A stretch of 64,000 bases of DNA from Nocardia abscessus (GTDB taxonomy: Bacteria > Actinomycetota > Actinomycetes > Mycobacteriales > Mycobacteriaceae): positions 145,768 to 209,767 of the forward strand of contig NZ_JADLQO010000017.1 of assembly GCF_015477775.1 (NCBI RefSeq), written 5' to 3'. Numbering within the stretch: the stretch's first letter is position 1; the number at the start of each line of letters is the position of its first letter. Below are positions 34,166 to 44,794 of the stretch, piece after piece. The notes beneath the pieces were generated by a model. It made no database searches and had not been told where the DNA came from. It saw only the letters and a list, made by a program, of their open reading frames with translations. Position numbers and translations under genes: made by a program.

Positions 34166-34537
34166 ATGACCGTCATCCGACACTCCGACACCCGCCGCAC
34201 CGAAACCCCCGGCGGTGTCATGACCACGCTCGCCTCGCCCACCCAGGGCGGCTCGCAGCTGGCACTGTGGCGGGTCGACGTGCCCGCGGACACCACCGGT
34301 CCGCTGCACTTCATCGACACCGAACAGATCTGGACCGTCCTGGCCGGGCGCATCGACGTCGCCATCGACGGCGCGGAACTCACTGCCACCGAAGGGGATA
34401 CGGTGATCCTCCCGCCGAACGTCCTGCGGCAGGTGCGCACCGCGGGCGGCTTCACCGCCATCGTGACCGCACCGGCGGGCGCCCGGGCGGGAAGGCCGGA
34501 CAGCGACGGCACCATCGTCCCGCCGTGGATCGCCTGA
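34166..34537 (+). CDS. Small cupin-domain protein
   Basis: A 123-residue single cupin. Motif 1 is present in altered form (GPLHFIDTEQIWTVLAGRIDVAIDG); motif 2 (GDTVILPPNVLRQVRTAGGF) lacks the usual His, so metal binding may be weak or absent. AAGGTGG stands 6-7 nt before the ATG at 34166. Divergence from a MarR gene suggests a small-molecule response, such as quinone or aromatic stress. It converges on bioA with a 4-nt gap. Confidence 0.82.
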   Translation: MTVIRHSDTRRTETPGGVMTTLASPTQGGSQLALWRVDVPADTTGPLHFIDTEQIWTVLAGRIDVAIDGAELTATEGDTVILPPNVLRQVRTAGGFTAIVTAPAGARAGRPDSDGTIVPPWIA

Positions 34538-34541
34538 GCGG

Positions 34542-35822
34542 TCAGCCACCGGTCTGCGCGGCCACCGCGGCGCGCATACCCGCGGTGATCGTCGCGATAT
34601 CGCCGGACGTGCTGATGAACGGCGGCATGGTGTACACCAGGTTGCGGAACGGACGCAGCCACACCCCGGCCGCGACCGCCGCCTCGGTCGCGGCGCGCAT
34701 GTCGACCGGACGGTCCAGCTCGATCACACCGATCGCGCCGAGCACCCGCGCCTCGACCACGCCCGGCAGGCCGCGCACCGCATCGAGACCCCCCGTCAAT
34801 TCCGCCTCGATGCGGGCCACTTCGCCGTGCCAGTCCCGCGAGCGCAGCAGCTCGATGGACGCGACGGCGACCGCGCAGGCCAGCGGATTGCCCATGAACG
34901 TGGGCCCGTGCATGAGCCCGCCGTGCGCCGCGCTGATCGTCTCGGCGATCCGCGCGGTGCACAGCGCGGCGGCGAGCGTGAGATAACCGCCGGTCAGCGC
35001 TTTGCCGACGCACATCACATCCGGGCTCACCCCGGCGTGCTCGGCCGCGAAAAGCGTTCCGGTGCGGCCGAATCCGGTCGCGATCTCGTCGAAGACCAGC
35101 AGCACGCCGTGTTCGTCGCACAGCCTGCGCAGGTCGGTCAGATAACCGGGGTGGTGCCAGCGCATCCCGCCCGCGCCCTGCACGACCGGCTCCACGACGA
35201 CCGCAGCGAGTTCGCCCGCGTGCGCGGCGAACAGGCCCTCCAGTTCCGTGACGTACTCCGGCAGGTACTCACGCGGCGGCACCGGCGCGAACACCTGATG
35301 CGCCAGGATGTCGGTCCACAGCGAGTGCATGCCGCCCTCCGGGTCGCACACGCTCATCGGCGTGAACGTGTCGCCGTGATAGCCGCCGCGCCAGGTAAGC
35401 AGCCGCCGCTTGTGCGGCTTGCCCAGCGAACGCCAGTACTGCAAGCACATCTTCACGGCGACCTCGACCGACACCGAGCCGGAGTCGCACAGGAACACCT
35501 TGTCCAGTCCGGCGGGTGTCGATTCGACGAGCAGTTCGGCCAGCCGGGCCGCGGGCTCGTGGGTGAGCCCGCCGAACATCACGTGACTCATGCGCCGCGA
35601 CTGGGCGACGAGCGCGGCGTCGAGCACCGGATGCCGGTAGCCGTGGATGGCCGCCCACCAGGAACTCATGCCGTCGACCAGCTCGCGTCCGTCGGCCAAG
35701 GTGAGCCTTGTCCCGGCGGCGGCAGCCACCACCAGCGGCTCGGTCGTCGCGGGAAAGCCGCCGTACGGATGCCAGACGTGCTCGGCGTCGAGGGCGGTGA
35801 TCTCGTCGGGGGTCAGTGCCAC
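34542..35822 (-). CDS. bioA: Adenosylmethionine--8-amino-7-oxononanoate aminotransferase
   Basis: BioA turns KAPA into 7,8-diaminononanoate using SAM as the amino donor. The PLP enzyme has 426 residues with SSWWAAIHGY, GGYHGDTFTPMSVCDPEGGMHSLW, VFDEIATGFGRTG and Lys274 in VGKALTGGY, all typical of BioA. The GTG at 35822 follows GAGGA by 5 nt. Here bioA stands apart from bioFD, with its own BioQ box, whereas bioA, bioF and bioD are contiguous in M. tuberculosis. Confidence 0.96.
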   Translation of the reverse strand: MALTPDEITALDAEHVWHPYGGFPATTEPLVVAAAAGTRLTLADGRELVDGMSSWWAAIHGYRHPVLDAALVAQSRRMSHVMFGGLTHEPAARLAELLVESTPAGLDKVFLCDSGSVSVEVAVKMCLQYWRSLGKPHKRRLLTWRGGYHGDTFTPMSVCDPEGGMHSLWTDILAHQVFAPVPPREYLPEYVTELEGLFAAHAGELAAVVVEPVVQGAGGMRWHHPGYLTDLRRLCDEHGVLLVFDEIATGFGRTGTLFAAEHAGVSPDVMCVGKALTGGYLTLAAALCTARIAETISAAHGGLMHGPTFMGNPLACAVAVASIELLRSRDWHGEVARIEAELTGGLDAVRGLPGVVEARVLGAIGVIELDRPVDMRAATEAAVAAGVWLRPFRNLVYTMPPFISTSGDIATITAGMRAAVAAQTGG

Positions 35823-35860
35823 AGGAATCCTCGCGTCACGGCCCCGGCCCGCCGGGGCGG

Positions 35861-35877
35861 CTTGAACACCGTTCAAG
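35861..35877. promoter_or_regulatory. BioQ operator of bioA
   Basis: The 17-bp palindrome CTTGAACACCGTTCAAG, identical to the one before bioF, lies 39 nt upstream of the bioA start. Confidence 0.9.
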
Positions 35878-35880
35878 TTA
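35875..35880 (-). promoter_or_regulatory. Predicted -10 element of bioA
   Basis: TAACTT reads toward bioA and overlaps the upstream end of the BioQ box, so the start site would fall inside the box. Confidence 0.4.
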
Positions 35881-35948
35881 GCACCCGAGCTGCGGGCGCT
35901 CGGCACGAGTTCGGCCGTTTCGCACCCGCCGCCGCCGACGGCCGATAT

Positions 35949-35967
35949 TCTTTGACAAAGTCAAAGA
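35949..35967. promoter_or_regulatory. Predicted operator of the MarR-GNAT gene
   Basis: TCTTTGAC-AAA-GTCAAAGA is a perfect 8-3-8 palindrome, 11 nt before the GTG of the MarR-GNAT gene. It is AT-rich and sits where a repressor would block RNA polymerase, so self-regulation is likely. Confidence 0.75.
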
Positions 35968-35978
35968 TTGGAGCCGCC

Positions 35979-36911
35979 GTGACCGCTGCCGCCGCCGAGA
36001 TCGCCGCCGTGCGCGAATTCAACCGCCACTACACCCGGGCGATCGGCGTGCTACGGGAGGGACTGCACGACAGCCGGTACTCGCTCACCGAAGCGCGTGT
36101 CCTGTTCGAGCTGGCGGCGTCCGACGCGACCGAGGTGGTCACGCTGCGGCACACCCTCGACCTGGACGCGGGCTACCTCAGCCGCATCCTGGCCCGGTTC
36201 GAACAGTCCGGCCTGGTGCGACGCAATCGCTCCGACAGCGACGGCCGTCGGCAAGAGGTCCGGCTGACCGAGCGGGGCCGGGATGTCTTCGCGACGCTCG
36301 ACCAGCGCTCCAGCGACGAGGTCGGCGCGCTGCTCGACGCACGGCCGCCCGCGACCCGGGCGCGGCTGCTCACCGCGATGCGGACCATCCAGCAGATTCT
36401 GGAGCAGCCCGCCGACGCACCCTCGTTCACCCTGCGCGCTCCCCAACCCGGCGACTACGGCTGGGTGATCCAACGGCATGCGGAGCTCTACGCCGACGAG
36501 TACGGCTGGGACAGCACGTACGAGGAGCTGATCGTGCGGATCGTGGCCGACTATCTGACTTCCCGCGACGAGCAGCGCGAGCGCGCCTGGATCGCGGAGG
36601 CCGAAGGCCGCCCCGTGGGCAGTGTCTTCTGCGTCCGCGAGGACGACGCCACCGCGCGGCTGCGGCTGCTACTGGTCGAACCCACCGCGCGTGGCCTCGG
36701 CGTCGGCGCGGCGCTCGTCGACGAATGCCTGCGCTTCGCCACCGCGGCGGGGTACCGGGAGATAGTGCTGTGGACCAATGACGTGCTCGCCGCGGCGCGG
36801 CGCGTCTACCAGCGCGCGGGATTCGAACTGGTCGAGCAGAGCCCGCATCACAGCTGGGGACACGACCTGGTCGGCCAGACCTGGCGGCGGTCACTCGCGC
36901 CCGCGCAGTGA
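35979..36911 (+). CDS. Fused MarR regulator and GNAT acetyltransferase
   Basis: A 310-residue fusion. Residues about 10-145 are a MarR winged helix (VLFELAASDATEVVTLRHTL...GYLSRILARFEQSGLVRRNRSDSDGRRQEVRLT). Residues about 150-305 are a GNAT domain with the acetyl-CoA loop LVEPTARGLGVGAALVDE and RRVYQRAGFELVE. Such fusions are common in actinomycetes; the acetylated substrate is usually unknown. GGAG lies 6 nt before the GTG start. It diverges from bioA, with separate operators for each gene in the 156-nt gap. Confidence 0.9.
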   Translation: MTAAAAEIAAVREFNRHYTRAIGVLREGLHDSRYSLTEARVLFELAASDATEVVTLRHTLDLDAGYLSRILARFEQSGLVRRNRSDSDGRRQEVRLTERGRDVFATLDQRSSDEVGALLDARPPATRARLLTAMRTIQQILEQPADAPSFTLRAPQPGDYGWVIQRHAELYADEYGWDSTYEELIVRIVADYLTSRDEQRERAWIAEAEGRPVGSVFCVREDDATARLRLLLVEPTARGLGVGAALVDECLRFATAAGYREIVLWTNDVLAAARRVYQRAGFELVEQSPHHSWGHDLVGQTWRRSLAPAQ

Positions 36912-36921
36912 CCGCGACGAG

Positions 36922-37359
36922 TCATCCGTCTGCCGCGAGCGCCGCACCCACTCCCGCCAGCGCCGCGCGCAGTTCCGCGAGGCGACGCTCCCCCAATTCC
37001 CGCGCCACCGTCCGTTCGATCTCGCGAATCCGCCCCTCCGCCACGGCCAGCGCCGCGCGGCCCGCCGGGGTGACCGTCACCACCCGCGCCCGCCGGTCGG
37101 CCGGATCGACCTGACGCGCCACCAGGCCGCGGCGCTCCAGATGCGTCACCAGCTCCCCCATCGACTGCTGCGCCATCCCGGCCGCCTCGGCCAGCGCGGT
37201 GATCCGCGACCCGTTCGGATCGAGGTAGCGAAACACCGCGTAGTGCGCGGGACGCAGTTGCGCGTCGAGCCGCGCGCGCAACTCCTCGTTCAACGCGCGC
37301 TCGTAAGCGGCGGTGGCCTGGCTGAGCAATTTCAGCAATGTCGGTTCACCCGTTGACAT
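36922..37359 (-). CDS. MarR-family regulator divergent from a second cupin gene
   Basis: A 145-residue MarR protein: AHYAVFRYLDPNGSRITALAEAAGMAQQSMGELVTHLERRGLVARQVDPADRRARVVTVT is a complete winged helix with the DxRxR wing. I choose the ATG at 37359 (MSTGEPTLL). It mirrors the MarR/cupin arrangement at 33622-34537, but the proteins and the operators differ, so it is not a simple recent duplication. Confidence 0.88.
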   Translation of the reverse strand: MSTGEPTLLKLLSQATAAYERALNEELRARLDAQLRPAHYAVFRYLDPNGSRITALAEAAGMAQQSMGELVTHLERRGLVARQVDPADRRARVVTVTPAGRAALAVAEGRIREIERTVARELGERRLAELRAALAGVGAALAADG

Positions 37360-37361
37360 AT

Positions 37362-37380
37362 TATGAAGGTTACCTTTATA
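37362..37380. promoter_or_regulatory. Predicted MarR operator before the second cupin gene
   Basis: TAT-G-AAGGT-T-ACCTT-T-ATA is a nearly perfect 19-bp palindrome with core AAGGTTACCTT. It lies in the 29-nt gap between the two divergent starts, which it covers almost entirely. Confidence 0.7.
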
Positions 37381-37388
37381 TCTGAGAG

Positions 37389-37937
37389 ATGCCAGCCGCA
37401 CGCACCCTCACCTTCCGCAACGGGCACCGCGTCACGCTTGTCGCGCAGAGCACTGATGAACAGGGCTCCTACCTGCGGCTCGAGCACGTGCTGCCGCGAG
37501 CCGAACGCCAAGCGGGCCCGCATTGGCATCCGGTGCTCACCGAGCGGTGGACGGTCCGGCACGGACGGCTCCGATTCCGTATCGATGGCACGGAGGTCGT
37601 CGCGCATCCCGGCGACACGGTCACGGCGCCGCCGGGCTCGGTGCACGAATTCCGCAGCGAGATCCCCGGCACGGTGATCGATCACGAGATCCGGCCGCCG
37701 CTGCGGCACTGGGACATGTTCCGGCTCTGGCACAACTTGGATCGCGCTGGGCGAACCACCTCGGCGCGGGTGCCGCGCGACCCGTTCGCCCTCGCCCTGC
37801 TGTGGGAGTTCCAGGACGGCTATCTGGCGGGCATGCCCGTGTTGCTGCAACGGGCCGTGCTCGGCGGTCTGGCACGCGTCGCGGTACGCCTCGGCTATCG
37901 GCGCCGCTGGCTGGAAAACGCCTCCGACCTCCCCTGA
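37389..37937 (+). CDS. Cupin-domain protein
   Basis: A 182-residue protein. Its first half is a cupin with intact motif 1 residues (GPHWHPVLTERWTVRHGRLRFRIDG) and motif 2 (PGDTVTAPPGSVHEFR), so it can bind a metal. The second half is helical (LLWEFQDGYLAGMPVLLQRAVLGGLARVA) and may contact membrane or partner. It is probably regulated by the divergent MarR gene. A role in detoxifying or sensing a small aromatic compound is possible but not shown. Confidence 0.8.
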   Translation: MPAARTLTFRNGHRVTLVAQSTDEQGSYLRLEHVLPRAERQAGPHWHPVLTERWTVRHGRLRFRIDGTEVVAHPGDTVTAPPGSVHEFRSEIPGTVIDHEIRPPLRHWDMFRLWHNLDRAGRTTSARVPRDPFALALLWEFQDGYLAGMPVLLQRAVLGGLARVAVRLGYRRRWLENASDLP

Positions 37938-37996
37938 CCCACCCAGCCAGAACCACCCGCGCATCCGGAGGCGCGGCTGCCGCTACTGTCGTTGCC

Positions 37997-40117
<2,121 letters not shown>

Positions 40118-40122
40118 CCCGA

Positions 40123-42561
40123 ATGCCGATGAACGCACCCGACTCCTCCGAGATACACGTGACCGACCCGCTGTCCCTCCGACGCAAGCCCGCCCGCCAG
40201 ACGACCATCCGCAGCACCTACCGGCTACAGCTGCGACCGGACGCACTGACCTTCGCCGAAGCGCGCGCCATCGCGGAATACCTTCAGCAGCTGGGCATTT
40301 CCCACCTGTACCTCTCGCCGATCCTGACCGCGGCGCACGGCTCGACGCACGGGTACGACGTCACCGACCCGACCACGGTCTCCGCCGCCCTCGGTGGACC
40401 GACCGGGCTCAAGGCCCTTGCCGACGAGGTGCGCAGCCGCGGTATGGGACTGATCGTCGACCTGGTGCCCAACCATGTCGGGGTCGCCGATCCGCGGCAG
40501 AACGCCTGGTGGTGGGACGTCCTGCGGAACGGCCAGGAGTCGAGGTTCGCGCCGTATTTCGACATCGACTGGAGCCCGGGCAACGGCGCAGGCGGCCGGC
40601 TGGCGCTGCCGGTGCTGCAGAGCGAGAACGACCCGGCCGCCTTGACCGTCGACCGCTCCGGCGCCGAACCCATGCTCGCGCTGCACGACCTGCGTTTCCC
40701 GATCGCGCCGGGCACCGACGGCGACAATGCGCTGCGCATCCACGACAAGCAGCACTACCGCCTGGTGAGCTGGAAGGCCGGGCTGTGCACCTACCGGCGT
40801 TTCTTCGCGGTCAGCAGCCTGGCCGGGATCCGTCAGGAGAGCCCCGAGGTCTTCGAGGTCACCCACCGCGAACTCGCCGCGTGGTGCGAGCACGACCTGA
40901 TCGACGGCGTGCGGGTCGACCATCCGGACGGTCTGTCCGACCCCGCCGGATACCTCACCCGGCTGCGCAGGCTGATCGGCCCGCACCGGTTGCTGCTGGT
41001 TGAGAAGATCCTGGCCAACCGCGAGCCGCTGGACGCGACGCTGCCGATCGACGGCACCACCGGCTACGAGGCGCTGGCCGATTTCGGCGGCGTGCTGATC
41101 GATCCGCGCGGCGAACACGCGCTCACCGAACTGTCGCGGCGGGTCGCCGGGCACGGCAGCGACCGAGCCTGGATCGGCGAGACCGAGCACCGGATCAAGC
41201 GCGCTGTCGCGGAAACCGTTCTGGCGCCGGAGGTCCGGCGGCTGGTGGCCGTGATCAAACAGGACGCGAACGCCGAGAGTTTCGACACCATGGCGCTGAC
41301 CAACGCCACCATCGAGGTGCTGGCGTTCATGCCGGTGTACCGGGCCGACTACGCGCCGCTGGCCGGGATGGCCGGTGCGGTGATCGCCGAGGTGGAAAAG
41401 CGCAACAGCGAGCTCACCGCGCCGCTGGCGGTCCTGGTCGCGGCGCTGGCCGCCGACGGGGCCGCGGCGGTGCGCTTCAGCCAGGTCTGCGGCGCGGTGA
41501 CCGCGAAGGCCGTCGAGGACACCATGTTCTATCAGGCCGCGCGGCTGGTCTCGTTGCAGGAGGTGGGCGGCAACCCGGCGCGCTTCGGCCACTCGCTCAA
41601 CGAATTCCACCTGTCCAACAGCCAGCGCGCTCAGCGCTGGCCCGCGACCATGACGACGCTGTCCACGCACGACACCAAGCGCGGCGAGGACGTGCGCGCC
41701 CGCATCGGCGTGCTGTCGCAGGCCGCGGAGACCTGGGCTCGCAATGTCGACTCCTGGCTGGAGACCACTCCGGCGCCGGACGGGGCGACGGCGCTTTTCC
41801 TGTTGCAGAACATGTTCGGCGTGTGGCCCGCGGACGGGCGACCGGCCGCGTCGGTGCCGGGCCTGCGCGAGCGGCTGCACGCGTTCGCCGAGAAAGCGAT
41901 GCGAGAGGCGAACACCAAGACCTCCTGGGAGGAGCCCGACGCCGAGTTCGAGTCCGCCGTGCACGCGTGGATGGACGCGGTGATCGACGGGCCGGTGGGC
42001 TCCGAACTCGGCGACCTGGTGCACGAGCTGGCGCCGCACGCCTGGTCCGACGCGTTGTCACAGAAACTGCTGCAGCTGTGCGGCCCGGGCATCCCGGACG
42101 TCTACCAGGGCTGTGAGCTGTGGGAGGACTCCCTCGTCGACCCGGACAACCGCAGGCCGGTGGACTTCGCCGCCCGCGCGGGCATGCTGCAATCGCTCAC
42201 CGGCACACCGGCGCTGGACACCACCGGCGCGGCGAAGATGTGGATCGTCGCCTATGCCCTGTGGTTGCGCCGCGAACGTCCCGACTGCTTCGTGGGCGGC
42301 GCCTACCGGCCGCTGTTCGCCACCGGCGACCACGCGGCCAAGGTGGTCTCCTATGCCCGGGGCCGCACGGGCGAGGCGCCCGAGGTCATCGTCGCCGCGA
42401 CCCGCCACAGCGTGGGGCTGGCCGAGAGCGGGTGGGGCGACACGTTCCTCGACCTGCCCGCGGGCAGCTGGACCGACCGGCTGACCGGCCACACCTTCCA
42501 GGGCCGGGCGAGGCTGGAGAAGATGTTCGGCCGGCTGCCCGTCGCGCTACTGGTGCGCTGA
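40123..42561 (+). CDS. treY: Maltooligosyl trehalose synthase
   Basis: TreY turns the reducing end of a maltodextrin into an alpha,alpha-1,1 trehalose unit. The GH13 enzyme has 812 residues with the family opening STYRLQLRPDALTFAEA, VDLVPNHVGVADP, GVRVDHPDGL (Asp266), LLVEKIL (Glu294) and STHDTKRGEDVRAR (Asp517). ATG codons at 40123 and 40129 are both possible starts. TreZ, which releases free trehalose from its product, is encoded about 5 kb downstream on the other strand. The last 15 nt overlap the end of the DUF2235 gene. Confidence 0.95.
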   Translation: MPMNAPDSSEIHVTDPLSLRRKPARQTTIRSTYRLQLRPDALTFAEARAIAEYLQQLGISHLYLSPILTAAHGSTHGYDVTDPTTVSAALGGPTGLKALADEVRSRGMGLIVDLVPNHVGVADPRQNAWWWDVLRNGQESRFAPYFDIDWSPGNGAGGRLALPVLQSENDPAALTVDRSGAEPMLALHDLRFPIAPGTDGDNALRIHDKQHYRLVSWKAGLCTYRRFFAVSSLAGIRQESPEVFEVTHRELAAWCEHDLIDGVRVDHPDGLSDPAGYLTRLRRLIGPHRLLLVEKILANREPLDATLPIDGTTGYEALADFGGVLIDPRGEHALTELSRRVAGHGSDRAWIGETEHRIKRAVAETVLAPEVRRLVAVIKQDANAESFDTMALTNATIEVLAFMPVYRADYAPLAGMAGAVIAEVEKRNSELTAPLAVLVAALAADGAAAVRFSQVCGAVTAKAVEDTMFYQAARLVSLQEVGGNPARFGHSLNEFHLSNSQRAQRWPATMTTLSTHDTKRGEDVRARIGVLSQAAETWARNVDSWLETTPAPDGATALFLLQNMFGVWPADGRPAASVPGLRERLHAFAEKAMREANTKTSWEEPDAEFESAVHAWMDAVIDGPVGSELGDLVHELAPHAWSDALSQKLLQLCGPGIPDVYQGCELWEDSLVDPDNRRPVDFAARAGMLQSLTGTPALDTTGAAKMWIVAYALWLRRERPDCFVGGAYRPLFATGDHAAKVVSYARGRTGEAPEVIVAATRHSVGLAESGWGDTFLDLPAGSWTDRLTGHTFQGRARLEKMFGRLPVALLVR

Positions 42562-43758
42562 CAGTTCGAGGGGGGGTGCGTCGGCCACCGCGGAAGCGTG
42601 CACGAGTTCCTTGGCGAACACACCGCGAATCTGCTCGAAGGTCTTCTCCGGGATCGCCCCGCCCAGTTCGTCGCGCCAGCGCCGCAGGTTCGCGGGATGG
42701 TAGTCCAGCGCGTCCTGCGTGCTGGTGGCCAGCCGGACCCCTTGGTCGGTGGGCGTGGATATCCGGCGCCAGGAATCCCAGTGGAAGCGGCGGCTGCGCG
42801 GATTGCGCAGCGTCCGGAACACATTCAGGATGCGGTAGCCGATGCCGAGGGAATCGTGCAGTCGCATGTGATCCCCGTTGGTGGCGTCGCAGCGTTCGGA
42901 CAACTTGGCCAACCGATCGCGATCGAAGGCCAGCCCGACCGACTCCGCCTCACGGACCATCCACTGCAACGTGGCGTCGGACAGACCGCACTCGGCGTAG
43001 CCGCCGCCGATATCGCTGTGCACGCCGGGGAACCACACCTGCTTCACCCGCTCGAACCCGCGCCGGTACTTCACGGTCGGTTCGACCGGGACCTCCCACA
43101 GGGACGGTTCGAAGTTGCGCCGCCGCTCGTCGATGGCCAGCGCTTGGCGGGCGCAGTGCACGTGGCGGGAGAGCTTGACGTCGTGGAACCGGTGCCGCAG
43201 CGAGGTGACGCCCGGCACGCCGAGCGCGCCGACGGTGTCGAAAACGCCGAGGAAATCGATTTTCGCTCGCCTGCAATTCTTCCTGCGGAACTCCCGCCAC
43301 TCCTCGGGTTCGGGCGGGTCCGGGTTCTCCGGCGTCGGCGCGGGCGGGCGCTGCCGGTAGATCCGCAGGGCCTCCGGGTACTTGCCCTCGATCATCGCTT
43401 CCGGGGTCATGATGCCGATACGGCTGATCAGACCGGCCAGGCTGCGCGCGGTGAACGCGCCGCGGCTGAAGCCGAAGATGTAGATCTCGTCGCCCTTTTC
43501 CCAGTTCAGGGCCAGGTGCCAGTACGCGGACGACAGGTTCGCCTCGAGTCCGAGGCCGAACGCGCCGCCTATCAGCCGATCGGTGAGAAAGCCGCGGGCG
43601 CCGGGACCGGAGACGTAGGTGACCCACTGCTGGATCGTGTCCCCCGCCGGTCCCGGCGCGTCGAACCGGATCGTCTGCGCGATTTTGACAATGTTCGAAA
43701 CCGTGCTGCTCGACTCGGCCTTCCAGGTGCCGTCGCAACATACAACCAGGCGTTTCAT
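42547..43758 (-). CDS. DUF2235 alpha/beta hydrolase (Tle1-like phospholipase domain)
   Basis: A 403-residue protein built almost wholly from DUF2235: the opening KRLVVCCDGTW, the nucleophile elbow IFGFSRGAFTARSLAG, VFDTVGALGVPG, and VWFPGVHSDIGGGY with a likely catalytic Asp/His. In Gram-negative bacteria this domain occurs in type VI phospholipase effectors (Tle1). Here there is no signal peptide, no secretion-system gene and no immunity gene nearby, so it is more likely an intracellular esterase or lipase. I start at the ATG at 43758; an upstream ATG at 43785 is in frame. Its end overlaps treY. Confidence 0.88.
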   Translation of the reverse strand: MKRLVVCCDGTWKAESSSTVSNIVKIAQTIRFDAPGPAGDTIQQWVTYVSGPGARGFLTDRLIGGAFGLGLEANLSSAYWHLALNWEKGDEIYIFGFSRGAFTARSLAGLISRIGIMTPEAMIEGKYPEALRIYRQRPPAPTPENPDPPEPEEWREFRRKNCRRAKIDFLGVFDTVGALGVPGVTSLRHRFHDVKLSRHVHCARQALAIDERRRNFEPSLWEVPVEPTVKYRRGFERVKQVWFPGVHSDIGGGYAECGLSDATLQWMVREAESVGLAFDRDRLAKLSERCDATNGDHMRLHDSLGIGYRILNVFRTLRNPRSRRFHWDSWRRISTPTDQGVRLATSTQDALDYHPANLRRWRDELGGAIPEKTFEQIRGVFAKELVHASAVADAPPLELSAHQ

Positions 43759-43972
43759 GCGCTGATCCTCTCGCCGGTGTCCCACCGAAACCCGCGTACT
43801 CGACTACTCGAATTCATCGCGAAACGGACCGGACAGTGTTAATGGCATGGCCGGAATACGCGAGTCGGCGGAACGCGGAACGCTCCGACCCGGTGACGCC
43901 GAACGAGTTACGGGTACTCGCACACCGGCGAACCCGAGTCCGGGTAGCCGGCGGGGACCCTGATCGCGCTCG

Positions 43973-44206
43973 CTACGGGTATCGCGGACCCGGCTCATCG
44001 CGCCGCACGGAGGCCAGCCCCACCAGCCAGCGCGCCGCACCGAGCGCGGCCGCGACGAGCACCGCGATTTGCAGGGAACCGGTGATCAGCGCGAGGACGA
44101 GGAAGGTCGCCATCCCGACGAGCAGTGCGTCGAGCTTGTAGACCGGCCACGCGCTGCCTGCGATATCGATCGTGGCGCTGCGGGCCGGGGAATGGACGAC
44201 TGCCAT
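43973..44206 (-). CDS. Small two-helix membrane protein (77 aa)
   Basis: A 77-residue protein with two hydrophobic segments (about 27-43 and 46-64): LDALLVGMATFLVLALI and LQIAVLVAAALGAARWLVGL, joined by a short turn. The opening MAVVHSPARSATIDIAGSAWPVYKL looks conserved among actinomycetes, though I cannot name a family. It diverges from the Ddn-like gene. The ATG is followed by normal codon use; moderate confidence. Confidence 0.6.
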   Translation of the reverse strand: MAVVHSPARSATIDIAGSAWPVYKLDALLVGMATFLVLALITGSLQIAVLVAAALGAARWLVGLASVRRDEPGPRYP

Positions 44207-44293
44207 CTACTCAGGGTAGTCGGAATTCGAAGTTCGGGCCAGCGAACTTTTGTCGCCGGGAACACAGCGGATCGGCGCGGTGTTGCCGCAGAC

Positions 44294-44728
44294 ATGCCAC
44301 TGACAGGTGAATACGAACCGAGTACCTCCGGCTGGGCCCGGGAACAAGCCGAGAGGTACGAGAACTCCGGCGGCACCAAGGGCGCGACCTTGCAGGGCAA
44401 ACCCATCATCCTGCTCACCACCAAGGGCGCGAAGACCGGCAAGCTGCGCAAGACGCCGCTGATGCGGGTGGAGCACGACGGGGAGTACGCCGTGGTCGCC
44501 TCGCTGGGCGGCGCGCCGAAGCACCCGGTCTGGTACTACAACATCAAGGCCGAACCGCATGTCGAGCTGCGCGACGGCACGGTCAACAAGGACTACACCG
44601 CGCGCGAGGTCTTCGGCGAGGAGAAGGCCCAGTGGTGGGACCGGGCGGTCCAGGTGTGGCCGGACTACGCGAACTACCAGACCAAGACCGACCGTCAGAT
44701 CCCCGTCTTCGTCCTCACTCCCAGGTAG
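44294..44728 (+). CDS. Deazaflavin (F420)-dependent nitroreductase family protein, Ddn-like
   Basis: A 144-residue split-beta-barrel protein of the F420-dependent quinone/nitroreductase family. LLTTKGAKTGKLRKTPLMRVEHDGEYAVVAS and GAPKHPVWYYNIKAEPHVELRDG are its hallmark blocks. Members reduce quinones or bicyclic nitroimidazoles with F420H2 at the membrane; the M. tuberculosis Ddn activates pretomanid. The physiological substrate here is unknown. It lies 66 nt upstream of ilvA. Confidence 0.92.
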   Translation: MPLTGEYEPSTSGWAREQAERYENSGGTKGATLQGKPIILLTTKGAKTGKLRKTPLMRVEHDGEYAVVASLGGAPKHPVWYYNIKAEPHVELRDGTVNKDYTAREVFGEEKAQWWDRAVQVWPDYANYQTKTDRQIPVFVLTPR

Positions 44729-44794
44729 CTCCGGCGCAGGTAGCACGGGTTTCACTGCCACCCGCCGCACCCGGCCGCCGCGGCGGGTGGCAGC

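Noticed and set aside
42547..43758. DUF2235 protein considered as a type VI secretion effector
   Set aside because: No secretion-system, PAAR/VgrG or immunity gene lies nearby, and the host is Gram-positive.
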